In this document: piece by piece, positions 8,212 through 15,778 of the stretch
Layout of the letters: each line of letters begins with the position of its first letter
Position numbering within the stretch: position 1 is the stretch's first letter
Assembly (NCBI GenBank): GCA_903925705.1
Contig: CAIYGJ010000058.1
Coordinates: forward strand, 1-15,980
DNA length: 15,980 nucleotides
Direction: 5' to 3'
Source of the DNA: an uncultured Actinomycetes bacterium
GTDB lineage: Bacteria; Actinomycetota; Actinomycetes; S36-B12; UBA5976
The notes under the pieces: generated by a model
Databases searched by the model: none
Seen by the model: only the letters and a program-made list of their open reading frames with translations
Told to the model about the DNA's origin: nothing
Translations under genes and position numbers: made by a program

Positions 8212-8216
8212 AGGAG
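8212..8216 (+). promoter_or_regulatory. Shine-Dalgarno AGGAG for gap
   Basis: AGGAG sits 8 nt before the ATG at 8225. This spacing, and the normal family start TVRVGINGFGRIGR, place the gap start at 8225 rather than at an in-frame upstream TTG at 8198, which would add nine non-conserved residues. Confidence 0.85.
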
Positions 8217-8224
8217 TAATTCAC

Positions 8225-9229
8225 ATGACTGTTCGCGTTGGAATTAATGGATTTGGCCGAATTGGTCGCAACTACTTCCGTGCGATTGCGGCAACTGGCG
8301 CGGACATCCAGATCGTTGGAATTAACGATTTAACGGATAACAAGACCCTGGCACACCTGCTTAAATACGACTCAATTCTTGGCCGCCTCGGTAAAGAGGT
8401 CACATTCACCGACAACTCCATTGTTGTAGATGGTAAATCCATAACTGTTACTTCAGAACGCGACCCAGGCGCGCTGCCATGGGGTGACCTTGGCGCAGAC
8501 ATTGTTATTGAGTCAACAGGTCATTTCACTGATGCCACTAAAGCCAGCGCACACATCTCGGCGGGGGCCAAAAAAGTTATCATCTCGGCACCAGCCAGCA
8601 ACGAAGATGTAACCATCGTGATGGGCGTAAATCACGAAACCTATGATCCAGCAAAACATCACGTCATTTCTAATGCATCCTGCACTACTAATTGCCTTGC
8701 TCCAATGGCTAAAGCAATTCATGATGCATTTGGAATTGACCACGGTTTGATGACGACAATTCACGCTTACACAAATGATCAAGTGATCCTCGATTTCCCA
8801 CATCCTGACTTACGACGTTCTAGAGCAGCTGCAACCAACTTGATCCCAACTACAACGGGCGCGGCCAAGGCCATCGGCCTAGTAATGCCTGAACTGAAGG
8901 GCAAGCTTGATGGCTACGCAATGCGGGTTCCGGTTCCGACAGGATCTGCTACGGACTTAACAGCAGTTCTTAAGCAGTCCGTAACTAAGGAGGAAGTGAA
9001 TGCAGTTGTTAAAGCCGCTGCGGAAGGTGCGCTTAAGGGCTACCTCAGTTACACCGAAGACCCAATCGTTTCCTCTGACATCGTGACCGATCCGTCATCC
9101 TGTATTTTTGACGCTTCACTAACAAATGCCATGGGGAGCACAATCAAAGTTGTTGGCTGGTACGACAATGAGTGGGGTTATTCAAACCGCCTAGTGGACA
9201 TTACGAAGTTCGTCGGATCCAAACTCTAA
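8225..9229 (+). CDS. gap: Glyceraldehyde-3-phosphate dehydrogenase, type I
   Basis: It oxidises and phosphorylates glyceraldehyde 3-phosphate to 1,3-bisphosphoglycerate with NAD in glycolysis (reversible, cytosolic, a homotetramer in the family). The 334-residue protein has the N-terminal dinucleotide-binding motif VGINGFGRIGR, N34-D35 at the end of the second strand, where an Asp typically favours NAD over NADP, the catalytic SNASCTTNCLAP with C153, and H180 in TTIHAYT. The C terminus carries the conserved WYDNEWGYSNR block. A strong Shine-Dalgarno sequence supports the start. pgk follows after 4 nt and tpiA after that, forming the triose segment of glycolysis. The only gap paralogue in view is this one; nothing indicates a second, gluconeogenic enzyme here. 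Confidence 0.98.
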   Translation: MTVRVGINGFGRIGRNYFRAIAATGADIQIVGINDLTDNKTLAHLLKYDSILGRLGKEVTFTDNSIVVDGKSITVTSERDPGALPWGDLGADIVIESTGHFTDATKASAHISAGAKKVIISAPASNEDVTIVMGVNHETYDPAKHHVISNASCTTNCLAPMAKAIHDAFGIDHGLMTTIHAYTNDQVILDFPHPDLRRSRAAATNLIPTTTGAAKAIGLVMPELKGKLDGYAMRVPVPTGSATDLTAVLKQSVTKEEVNAVVKAAAEGALKGYLSYTEDPIVSSDIVTDPSSCIFDASLTNAMGSTIKVVGWYDNEWGYSNRLVDITKFVGSKL

Positions 9230-9233
9230 TTTT

Positions 9234-10424
9234 ATGATTCGTGGTATCGACGACCTAGAAGTTTCAGGCAAAGTAGTTTTTGTAAGGTGTGATCTCAACG
9301 TCCCACTTGAAAATGGTCAAATCACCGACGATGGTCGGATTCGTGCCAGCTTGGCAACGCTTACAAATCTCAGCAGTCGTGGCGCACGAGTCGTTGTGCT
9401 TGCTCATCTTGGACGCCCAGATGGAAAGCCGGACGAAAAGTTCTCTCTGGCGCCAGCCGCAATCAGATTGGGCGAACTTCTAGGATCCGAAGTCGTGCTT
9501 GCTGCTGATGTATGTGGTGAAAGTGCAAAAGAGACTGTTTCAGCACTCACTAATGGTCAGATCGCGATGTTGGAAAATGTCAGGTTTGATGCGCGCGAAA
9601 CTGGCGATGAAACAGGTCGCAAGCAATTGGCCAAAACATGGGCCGCGCTTGGTGATCTCTACGTAAGTGATGGCTTTGGAGTCGTGCATCGCAAACAAGC
9701 ATCCGTGACGGATCTAGCAAGTGAGTTGCCGCATGCCGCTGGACTGCTAGTGAAGGCCGAGGCCGACGTTTTTGCCAAAGTTTTACAGAATCCTGATCGG
9801 CCATACGCTGTCGTACTTGGCGGTTCAAAAGTAAGCGACAAACTCAAAGTGATGGACAATCTAATTTCTAATGTAGACCGCCTGCTAATTGGTGGTGGGA
9901 TGTGTTTTACTTTCTTGGCTGCCAAGGGCTATTCAGTTGGCTCGTCACTGCTGGAAACGGATCAAGTTCAAAATGTCAAAGAAATTTTGGATCGTGCTAA
10001 ACAACTAAATGTTGAAATCGTGCTACCCGTAGATATCATCGTGGCTGATGCGTTCGCGGCCGATGCCAATACAAAGTGCGTAGTCGCGCAGGATATTCCT
10101 GATGGCTGGATGGGTCTAGACATTGGGCCAGCCACAATTGATCTTTTTGAGCAAAACTTGTCAGATGCCAAAACCGTAATTTGGAATGGGCCAATGGGTG
10201 TTTTCGAAATGTCGGCATTCGCAAGCGGAACGAAAGCGGTGGCGCTTGCGATGACAAAGAATTCTGGAATGACCGTCGTTGGTGGCGGAGACTCAGCAGC
10301 AGCAATAAGACTTTTGGGAATCGACGAATCCAAGTTCTCACATATCTCGACTGGCGGCGGCGCGAGTTTGGAATTTTTAGAAGGCAAAGAATTGCCTGGC
10401 TTATCAGTCCTGGAGGACAACTAA
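9234..10424 (+). CDS. pgk: Phosphoglycerate kinase
   Basis: It transfers the acyl phosphate of 1,3-bisphosphoglycerate to ADP, the first substrate-level ATP-forming step of glycolysis. The 396-residue length is typical. Motifs visible: VRCDLNVPL and LAHLGRPDG in the substrate-binding N-terminal domain, MLENVRFDARE, the hinge-side block DGFGVVHRKQAS (more often DAFGxxHRxxAS), the nucleotide-domain VVLGGSKVSDKL, NGPMGVFE and the C-terminal GGGDSAAA with STGGGASLE. The ATG is only 4 nt after the gap stop and there is no Shine-Dalgarno sequence, so translation is probably coupled to gap. The stop directly abuts the tpiA start. The DGFG variant is conservative and no key residue appears lost. Confidence 0.98.
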   Translation: MIRGIDDLEVSGKVVFVRCDLNVPLENGQITDDGRIRASLATLTNLSSRGARVVVLAHLGRPDGKPDEKFSLAPAAIRLGELLGSEVVLAADVCGESAKETVSALTNGQIAMLENVRFDARETGDETGRKQLAKTWAALGDLYVSDGFGVVHRKQASVTDLASELPHAAGLLVKAEADVFAKVLQNPDRPYAVVLGGSKVSDKLKVMDNLISNVDRLLIGGGMCFTFLAAKGYSVGSSLLETDQVQNVKEILDRAKQLNVEIVLPVDIIVADAFAADANTKCVVAQDIPDGWMGLDIGPATIDLFEQNLSDAKTVIWNGPMGVFEMSAFASGTKAVALAMTKNSGMTVVGGGDSAAAIRLLGIDESKFSHISTGGGASLEFLEGKELPGLSVLEDN

Positions 10425-11198
10425 ATGGCACGCACTCCCTTAATGGCCGGCAACTGGAAAATGAACCTCAACCACATCGAGGCAATTGCGTTGGTACAGA
10501 AGTTGGCCTACACATTTAACGCCGATGATTTTGCTGCACTAGACATTGCGGTAATTCCACCATTCACTGACATCAGGTCCGTTCAAACTTTGGTTGATGG
10601 AGATAAGTTGGCACTGAAGTATGGGGCACAGGACGTTGCCAAGGCTGACAAAGGTGCCTTTACCGGTGAGATCTCCGGACCAATGCTGGCAAAACTTGGC
10701 TGCACTTTTGTGATCGTTGGCCACTCGGAGCGCCGGGAATATCATGGGGAAGACGATCAAGTCGTGAACCTCAAGACCCAAGCTGCACTACGCAACAACT
10801 TGATTCCAATTCTTTGCATTGGTGAGGGACTTGAAGTTCGTAAGGCGGGCGACCACGTCGTCTTCACGCTTGCTCAACTAGATGCCGCACTCTCCGGAAT
10901 CGCAGCTAACGATGTTGCCAATCTAGTGATTGCGTATGAGCCGGTCTGGGCGATTGGAACTGGGGAAGTAGCCACACCGTCAGACGCACAGGAAGTATGT
11001 GGTGCCATCCGTGCCCGGATTCGAGAAGTTCATGGCTCTGCCGCAGACCAGACTCGCATTCTCTATGGGGGTTCAATGAAGGCCGATAACGTGGCAGCAC
11101 TGATGCTAGAAGTGGATATCGACGGTGGTTTAGTAGGCGGAGCCTCAATAGATCCAGACGAATTCGTGTCGGTTTGTCGCTATCGATTGCACGCGTAG
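10425..11198 (+). CDS. tpiA: Triosephosphate isomerase
   Basis: It interconverts dihydroxyacetone phosphate and glyceraldehyde 3-phosphate. The 257-residue TIM barrel has all catalytic elements: N10 and K12 in AGNWKMN, electrophile H100 in VGHSERRE, base E172 in AYEPVWAIGTG, the flexible phosphate-gripping loop after it, and YGGSMKADN and LVGGASIDPDEF near the C terminus. A GGAGG (10412-10416), located in the 3' end of pgk, is 8 nt before the ATG, giving independent ribosome loading although the pgk stop codon immediately precedes the start. It is the last gene of the gap-pgk-tpiA unit before a 45-nt gap. Confidence 0.98.
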   Translation: MARTPLMAGNWKMNLNHIEAIALVQKLAYTFNADDFAALDIAVIPPFTDIRSVQTLVDGDKLALKYGAQDVAKADKGAFTGEISGPMLAKLGCTFVIVGHSERREYHGEDDQVVNLKTQAALRNNLIPILCIGEGLEVRKAGDHVVFTLAQLDAALSGIAANDVANLVIAYEPVWAIGTGEVATPSDAQEVCGAIRARIREVHGSAADQTRILYGGSMKADNVAALMLEVDIDGGLVGGASIDPDEFVSVCRYRLHA

Positions 11199-11201
11199 AA
11201 T
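11174..11201 (+). promoter_or_regulatory. Candidate sigma-70-type promoter for secG-rbpA
   Basis: TTGTCG (11174-11179), a 16-nt spacer, then TAGAAT (11196-11201), five of six to the -10 consensus. The -10 overlaps the tpiA stop. A start about 7 nt downstream would fall at the beginning of the inverted repeat at 11208. The match is by eye only, and the -35 is weak. Confidence 0.35.
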
Positions 11202-11207
11202 AGGGAT

Positions 11208-11223
11208 GTTCATACTTATGAAC
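11208..11223. repeat. Perfect 7+2+7 inverted repeat between tpiA and secG
   Basis: GTTCATA, centre CT, TATGAAC. The two arms are exact reverse complements. It lies in the 45-nt tpiA-secG gap, just downstream of the candidate -10. The 2-nt centre is too tight for an RNA hairpin loop, so a dimeric protein operator is the more natural reading; chance occurrence is not excluded. Confidence 0.6.
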
Positions 11224-11243
11224 CAAGATTTAGCAGGTGACCA

Positions 11244-11477
11244 ATGATTGCAGTATTTCAAATCCTTCTGGCTATTACTAGCCTGTTGCTGATCGCACTG
11301 GTATTGCTTCATAAAGGAAAAGGTGGCGGACTATCCGACCTTTTTGGTGGCGGAATGAGCTCATCACTTGGTGGATCCTCAGTCGCAGAACGTAACCTCG
11401 ATCGAATTACCATCGCATTAGCTTTAGTTTGGACCGCAGCAATTGTGGGTCTGGGCTTACTATTAAAAACCGCGTAA
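11244..11477 (+). CDS. secG: Preprotein translocase subunit SecG
   Basis: SecG is the small, non-essential subunit that assists SecYE protein export across the cytoplasmic membrane. The 77-residue protein has two membrane segments (about 2-22 and 54-74) separated by the typical Gly/Ser-rich cytosolic loop: the KGKGGGLSDLFGGG block followed by a LGGSSVAERNLDR stretch. A small Leu-rich two-helix membrane protein of this length between tpiA and rbpA is the standard actinobacterial context for secG. AGGTGA (11235-11240) precedes the ATG closely. rbpA follows after 17 nt with its own Shine-Dalgarno sequence. Confidence 0.95.
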   Translation: MIAVFQILLAITSLLLIALVLLHKGKGGGLSDLFGGGMSSSLGGSSVAERNLDRITIALALVWTAAIVGLGLLLKTA

Positions 11478-11483
11478 GCAAAC

Positions 11484-11488
11484 AGGAG
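11484..11488 (+). promoter_or_regulatory. Shine-Dalgarno AGGAG for rbpA
   Basis: AGGAG lies 6 nt before the rbpA ATG in the 17-nt secG-rbpA gap. It fixes the start at 11495. Confidence 0.8.
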
Positions 11489-11494
11489 TAAAAC

Positions 11495-11827
11495 ATGGCA
11501 AGTGGTAGCGCAATCCGAGGCAGTCGCGTTGGAGCTGGTCCTATGGGTGAAGCTGAACGTGGCGAAGCTGCGCCGCGTATCTACCTACCGTTTTACTGTG
11601 CCTCCGGACATGAAACCACACCTAGCTTTGCCCATGATGCTGAACTTCCAGAAGAGTGGGACTGCCCAAAGTGTGGCATGCCAGCAGGTACTGACAAAGA
11701 CAACCCACCAGTGCTTGCAAAGACCGAGCCATACAAGACTCACTTGGCTTACGTAAAAGAACGTCGCAATGACAAAGATGGCAAGGGCATTCTTGACGAG
11801 GCCCTTGCTAAACTTCGCGGAAAATAA
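11495..11827 (+). CDS. rbpA: RNA polymerase-binding protein RbpA
   Basis: RbpA is an actinobacterial transcription factor that binds the principal sigma factor and the beta subunit and stabilises the open promoter complex. The 110-residue protein starts with the flexible N-terminal tail (SAIRGSRVGAGPMGEAERGE), followed by the small beta core (RIYLPFYCASGHETTPSFA, then EEWDCPKCG), a basic linker and the C-terminal sigma-interacting helix around HLAYVKERR. C35, H39, C57 and C60 match the zinc ligands described for Streptomyces coelicolor RbpA (C34, H38, C56, C59); the mycobacterial protein is known to lack zinc. It is shorter than the roughly 124 residues of the S. coelicolor protein at the C terminus. 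The stop codon abuts the stop of convergent tkt. Confidence 0.97.
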   Translation: MASGSAIRGSRVGAGPMGEAERGEAAPRIYLPFYCASGHETTPSFAHDAELPEEWDCPKCGMPAGTDKDNPPVLAKTEPYKTHLAYVKERRNDKDGKGILDEALAKLRGK

Positions 11828-13876
11828 TTAGTTAAGTATTTCTTGGGCTGCAGCAACTACGGCTTCAGCTGTAATACCAAACTCGGCATATAGTTTTTCC
11901 GCTCCTGCTGAAGCTCCAAAATGTTCCAAACTTATGCATCTTCCAGCTGTGCCAACGTACTTCCACCAGCCCTGCGCAATTCCGGCTTCGACGGAAACTC
12001 TTGCCAGCACGTTACTTGGTAGAACTGACTCTCGATAAGAGGCATCTTGGGCATCGAACCATTCCAAGCAAGGTGCTGAAACGACGCGAGTGGAAACTCC
12101 GCTGGACTCTAATGTTTGCTGCGCTGACAAAGCTATGGAAACTTCGGATCCACTTGCCAGCAAGATAACTTCTGGAGTTTGAGAGCTCTCAGAGATTACG
12201 TAAGCACCTCGGCTAACTAACGAGGCGTCCGAAGTTGCAGCTGAATCTATCACAGGCAAATTCTGACGAGAGAGACACAATCCCGAAGGCTTATTTGATT
12301 CCATAACAATTCGCCAGGCGGTCACAGTCTCGTTGGCGTCGGCTGGGCGGATTACATTCAAGTTTGGAATTGCTCGAAGTGCCCATAGATGTTCAACTGG
12401 CTGGTGAGTTGGGCCATCTTCGCCAAGGCCGATTGAGTCATGAGTCCAAACGTAGGTTGCAGGTAAGTCCATGAGTGCTGAAAGTCGGACCGCACCACGC
12501 ATAAAGTCACTGAAAACGAGGAAGGTTCCAGCAAATGGTCTAGTGAGGCCACCGAGAGCCATGCCATTCATGGCGCAGGCCATTGCAAACTCTCGAATGC
12601 CGTAATGGATTATGCGTCCACCTTCGGTTGCCCCTGACATTTGGCTGACAACGGGCAAGAAGGATCCACCGTGCTCGATGGTTGTTAAATTACTTTCACC
12701 AAGGTCGGCTGACCCGCCCCAAAGTTCGGGTAATGCTTTCGCCATAGCGTTAATGGTGTCGCCAGATGCTTTGCGCGTGGCTACGGATGTGCCTGGTTCA
12801 AACTTTGGTAAAACCTGGTGCCAATTTACTGGCAATTCGCGCGCGGCAAGGCGCTCGAATAACTTTGCGGCCTCGGCATTCTTCCCAGACCAATCGGAAT
12901 AACGCTTCTTCCACTGCGCGTGACTTTCACGACCTCGGATTGCAACTTGCCTGGTGTGTGAAAGTAATTCAGATGAGATTTGAAAAGCTTGGTCTGGATC
13001 AAGACCAAGCAGCTCCTTTGTGGCTGCTACTTCAGTGTCACCAAGTGCAGAGCCATGAATTTTTCCGGTGTTCTTTAGATTTGGCGCTGGCCATCCAATT
13101 ACATTTCTAACTCGGATCAATGTGGGTTTGTCTGATTGTTCAACTGCACTAGCAATGGCCAGATCAAGTGAAGTCACATCTATTTCGCCGGTTGCCAACA
13201 TTTCTACGTGGCTGACATTCCACCCGTAGGACTCGTATCTACCCAAGACATCCTCGGTGAAGGACACCGCAGTGTCACCCTCAATGCTGATGTGATTGTC
13301 GTCATAAAGCACGACTAGATTGCCAAGTCTTTGATGACCAGCCAATGACGAAGCTTCAGAAGTAACTCCCTCTTGAAGGCATCCATCACCGGCAATTACC
13401 CAAATTTTGTGATCAAAAATACTTTCGTCTGCTGCTGCGTTCGCGTCCAGTAGGTTGCGTACATATCTAGCGTCCATGGCCATACCAACGGCAGTGGCTA
13501 AGCCCGTACCAAGTGGGCCGGTAGTCGCTTCAACCCCATCGGTATGGCCGAATTCCGGATGGCCTGGCGTCTTGCTTTCCCAGGTTCGAAATGACTGTAA
13601 ATCTTCAAGTTCAAGCCCGTAACCACTTAAGAAGAGCTGGGTGTACAGCGTAATGCTGCTATGTCCGTTTGAGAGCACAAAGCGATCTCTACCATGCCAT
13701 TTCGGATCAGTCGGATCATGATTGATCCACTTTTGAAAAAGCAAATAAGCCATTGGCGCTAAACTCATCGCGGTACCCGGGTGACCGTTACCTACTTTTT
13801 GCACGCTGTCCATCGCAAGAGCGCGAGCGGCGGTTACGGCTTGATCGTCAAGGTCTGTCCAGATGAATTTGTTCAC
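11828..13876 (-). CDS. tkt: Transketolase
   Basis: A thiamine diphosphate enzyme that moves two-carbon units between sugar phosphates in the non-oxidative pentose phosphate pathway. The 682-residue protein begins WTDLDDQAVTAARALAMDSV, followed by KVGNGHPGTAMSLAP with H32, SNGHSS with H72, the cofactor-binding GDG at 163-165 (D164) with the paired N194 about 30 residues later in YDDNHISIEG, then the pyrimidine-domain block HYGIREFAMACAMNG with its conserved Glu, THDSIGLGEDGPTHQPVEH and a C-terminal domain ending EILN. The start is GTG (13874-13876), which fits the family start; no strong Shine-Dalgarno sequence is visible. It stands alone: the transaldolase, glucose-6-phosphate dehydrogenase, opcA and phosphogluconolactonase genes that usually follow it in Actinobacteria are not here, and its 3' end abuts rbpA. 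Confidence 0.97.
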   Translation of the reverse strand: MNKFIWTDLDDQAVTAARALAMDSVQKVGNGHPGTAMSLAPMAYLLFQKWINHDPTDPKWHGRDRFVLSNGHSSITLYTQLFLSGYGLELEDLQSFRTWESKTPGHPEFGHTDGVEATTGPLGTGLATAVGMAMDARYVRNLLDANAAADESIFDHKIWVIAGDGCLQEGVTSEASSLAGHQRLGNLVVLYDDNHISIEGDTAVSFTEDVLGRYESYGWNVSHVEMLATGEIDVTSLDLAIASAVEQSDKPTLIRVRNVIGWPAPNLKNTGKIHGSALGDTEVAATKELLGLDPDQAFQISSELLSHTRQVAIRGRESHAQWKKRYSDWSGKNAEAAKLFERLAARELPVNWHQVLPKFEPGTSVATRKASGDTINAMAKALPELWGGSADLGESNLTTIEHGGSFLPVVSQMSGATEGGRIIHYGIREFAMACAMNGMALGGLTRPFAGTFLVFSDFMRGAVRLSALMDLPATYVWTHDSIGLGEDGPTHQPVEHLWALRAIPNLNVIRPADANETVTAWRIVMESNKPSGLCLSRQNLPVIDSAATSDASLVSRGAYVISESSQTPEVILLASGSEVSIALSAQQTLESSGVSTRVVSAPCLEWFDAQDASYRESVLPSNVLARVSVEAGIAQGWWKYVGTAGRCISLEHFGASAGAEKLYAEFGITAEAVVAAAQEILN

Positions 13877-13935
13877 GATCCAAGGTTATCTACTGGGCGT
13901 TCGCGACATGCGATTGACGCAGGTAGGCTCGTAAT
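13877..13935. promoter_or_regulatory. 59-nt divergent spacer between tkt and ctaB
   Basis: Both genes must be transcribed outward from here or from within each other. On the plus strand AGGTAGG (13921-13927) is the likely ctaB Shine-Dalgarno sequence. No convincing -35/-10 pair was found on either strand: TTGACG at 13914-13919 is a good -35, but the nearest -10-like TAATAT is only 12 nt away and overlaps the start codon. Confidence 0.5.
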
Positions 13936-14862
13936 ATGTCAGCGCAACTTAATGATTTGAGCAATTCCAAATCTGATGTTGCCAACTGGATCACCCCCAC
14001 CTGGCGGGCATACGTAGCATTAACTAAGCCGAGAATTATTGAACTTCTTTTGGTTACCACCATTCCAACTATGTTTCTGGCGGACGGCGGTTTCCCCAAT
14101 TGGGCACTAGTTTGCTGGACACTCCTGGGCGGAACTTTGGCTGCAGGTGGCGCGAATGTCTTGAATTGCTATCTTGATCGCGACATTGACGCCATGATGC
14201 ATCGAACTGCACATCGACCATCGGCTACTGGTCAGATTTCAGGACCTAAGACTGTAGTTTTTGGACTCGTACTTTCAGTCTTGTCCGTAATTCTTTTAGC
14301 AGTAACTGTGAACGTTTTGTCAGCTGCCTTGGCAGGATTCGCAATTTCGTTTTATGTAGTCGGATACACCATGTTGCTCAAGCGACGAACTTCCCAGAAC
14401 ATTGTTTGGGGTGGTGCAGCAGGCTGCATGCCCGTATTGATCGGCTGGAGTGCTGTTACTGGATCGCTCTCGTGGACACCAGTGATTTTGTTTTTAATTG
14501 TGTTTTTCTGGACGCCTCCGCACTATTGGCCGTTATCTCTGAGGTACAAGGATGACTATGCGGCTGCAGGTGTCCCGATGTTGCCAGTTACTGATCCGCC
14601 AATCCAAGTTGCAAAACAAATCATTATCTATTCGTGGATTATGGTCGCAACGACACTTGTGCTAATTCCCGTTGCTGGAATGAATTGGCTATATTCTGGA
14701 ATTGCGGTGACAAGCGGAGCGCTATTCCTTTACGAAGCTTTTGCTTTGCGTTCGCGAGTTAAAAAGGAATTAGAAGATCTAAATCCAATGAAACTATTTC
14801 ATTGGTCCATCACATATTTATCTTTAATATTTTTAGCAATCGGTATCGATCCGTTTTTGTAA
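13936..14862 (+). CDS. ctaB: Protoheme IX farnesyltransferase (heme O synthase)
   Basis: It attaches a farnesyl group to heme B to give heme O, the precursor of heme A in aa3-type oxidases. It is an integral membrane prenyltransferase of the UbiA superfamily. The 308-residue protein has a soluble N terminus, the ALTKPRIIELLLVTTIP start of the first helix, the first Asp-rich motif in ANVLNCYLDRDIDAMMHRTAHRP, eight or so further hydrophobic segments, the FFWTPPHYWPLSLRYKDDYAAAGVPMLP block characteristic of heme O synthases, and the second Asp-rich site within it. It diverges from tkt and converges with ctaA, its pathway partner, with one base between the two stop codons. Confidence 0.97.
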   Translation: MSAQLNDLSNSKSDVANWITPTWRAYVALTKPRIIELLLVTTIPTMFLADGGFPNWALVCWTLLGGTLAAGGANVLNCYLDRDIDAMMHRTAHRPSATGQISGPKTVVFGLVLSVLSVILLAVTVNVLSAALAGFAISFYVVGYTMLLKRRTSQNIVWGGAAGCMPVLIGWSAVTGSLSWTPVILFLIVFFWTPPHYWPLSLRYKDDYAAAGVPMLPVTDPPIQVAKQIIIYSWIMVATTLVLIPVAGMNWLYSGIAVTSGALFLYEAFALRSRVKKELEDLNPMKLFHWSITYLSLIFLAIGIDPFL

Positions 14863-14863
14863 T

Positions 14864-15778
14864 CTAGCCCCGGGTGTTGCGGGCAAGGAAGAACTTCAGG
14901 CTGAATATCCAAAGTAGGCAAGCACCAAGCACGTGAAGTGCAACTAGACCCCATGGCAGTCCAGTGAAGTACTGGGTGTACCCGACGAAACCTTGAGCCA
15001 TACAGACTCCAATTACGAGCCAACTTTGTCTTAATACCGATCTCGGCGCGCTCGTTGCATGCAGTGCTACCAAGAGTCCAGAAGTAAGTCCAACAAACAA
15101 CCAAACTAAAGCAGCGTGCGCTGTAGTAATGCCGCGAAACTCAAATCCAAGTCGCACAATGTCGTTTGTGTCACCAGCATGGGGTCCGGAGCCAGTAACA
15201 AGAGTGCCTATAACAATTACGATCAAAGTAAGTAGGAGATGTAATCTCATTCCAATATCGATTGGCTTAACGACCTGCAAGACAACAGGCGAATCGTTTG
15301 GTTCTTGAGCTTTAACCAGCAGTGTTGTAGCCAAAGTAATCAGGCCGATTGAAACAATGAAATGTGCCGCCACGATCAATGGGTTCAACCCGGTAAGAAC
15401 GGTAATCCCACCTAGTATCGCTTGGAAGAAGATACCCGCGAAGACCCCAGTGGCTAAAAGCATCAAACTTCGGCGCTTTTCATGTCCAGCCAATTTTCGT
15501 TCCTGGTTATGCTGAAAAACGGCAATTACTGATGCGATTGCAACAATCAACAAAAGAAAAGTTAATAACCGGTTGCCAAATTCGATGTATTTGTGAAATG
15601 CCTCAGTTTGCTCTGAGGTTGGAGCAATAGACCCAGCTACACATTCTGGCCATGTCGGGCAGCCTAAGCCAGAGGCTGTTAGGCGAACCGTGGCACCGGT
15701 TAATACGATTCCCGTTTGCGCCACGACATTGGCAATCAGAGTCCGATGTTGCCATTTACGCAGCTTTTGGGGAGTCAT
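14864..15778 (-). CDS. ctaA: Heme A synthase (COX15/CtaA family)
   Basis: It oxidises the C8 methyl of heme O to a formyl group, giving heme A for cytochrome aa3 oxidase. The 304-residue membrane protein has about eight helices. Visible family residues: the extracytoplasmic Cys pair C40 and C46 in GLGCPTWPEC, E66 in IEFGNR, H139 (AHFIVS), H221 (TTAHAALV) and H282 (ALHVLGA). In many homologues the second element reads EXXHR; here the His is Asn (N69), which from memory is usual in Actinobacteria, with H62 nearby. The ATG at 15778 lacks a strong Shine-Dalgarno sequence. It converges with ctaB and diverges from the SufR-like gene, a shared gene order in Actinobacteria. Confidence 0.95.
   Translation of the reverse strand: MTPQKLRKWQHRTLIANVVAQTGIVLTGATVRLTASGLGCPTWPECVAGSIAPTSEQTEAFHKYIEFGNRLLTFLLLIVAIASVIAVFQHNQERKLAGHEKRRSLMLLATGVFAGIFFQAILGGITVLTGLNPLIVAAHFIVSIGLITLATTLLVKAQEPNDSPVVLQVVKPIDIGMRLHLLLTLIVIVIGTLVTGSGPHAGDTNDIVRLGFEFRGITTAHAALVWLFVGLTSGLLVALHATSAPRSVLRQSWLVIGVCMAQGFVGYTQYFTGLPWGLVALHVLGACLLWIFSLKFFLARNTRG

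Noticed and set aside
8198..8224. Upstream TTG start for gap adding nine residues
   Set aside because: AGGAG at 8212-8216 lies inside that extension and is well spaced for the ATG at 8225, where the conserved GAPDH sequence begins.
9968..10420. Long antisense open frame within pgk, and similar antisense frames in uvrA, uvrC and yvcK
   Set aside because: They mirror strongly conserved genes, have no recognisable protein features and no Shine-Dalgarno support. They follow from codon bias of the real genes.
11340..11494. SigR-type promoter (GGAAT-N18-GTT) before rbpA
   Set aside because: A GGAAT is present inside secG, but no GTT occurs at the required spacing.
13914..13937. TTGACG plus TAATAT as a promoter for ctaB
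   Set aside because: The spacer is 12 nt, too short, and the -10 would overlap the ATG.
14840..14860. CGG-TATCGAT-CCG followed by TTTTT at the end of ctaB as an intrinsic terminator
   Set aside because: Only three pairs form; the next bases do not pair and the loop is seven bases. It is too unstable to call.
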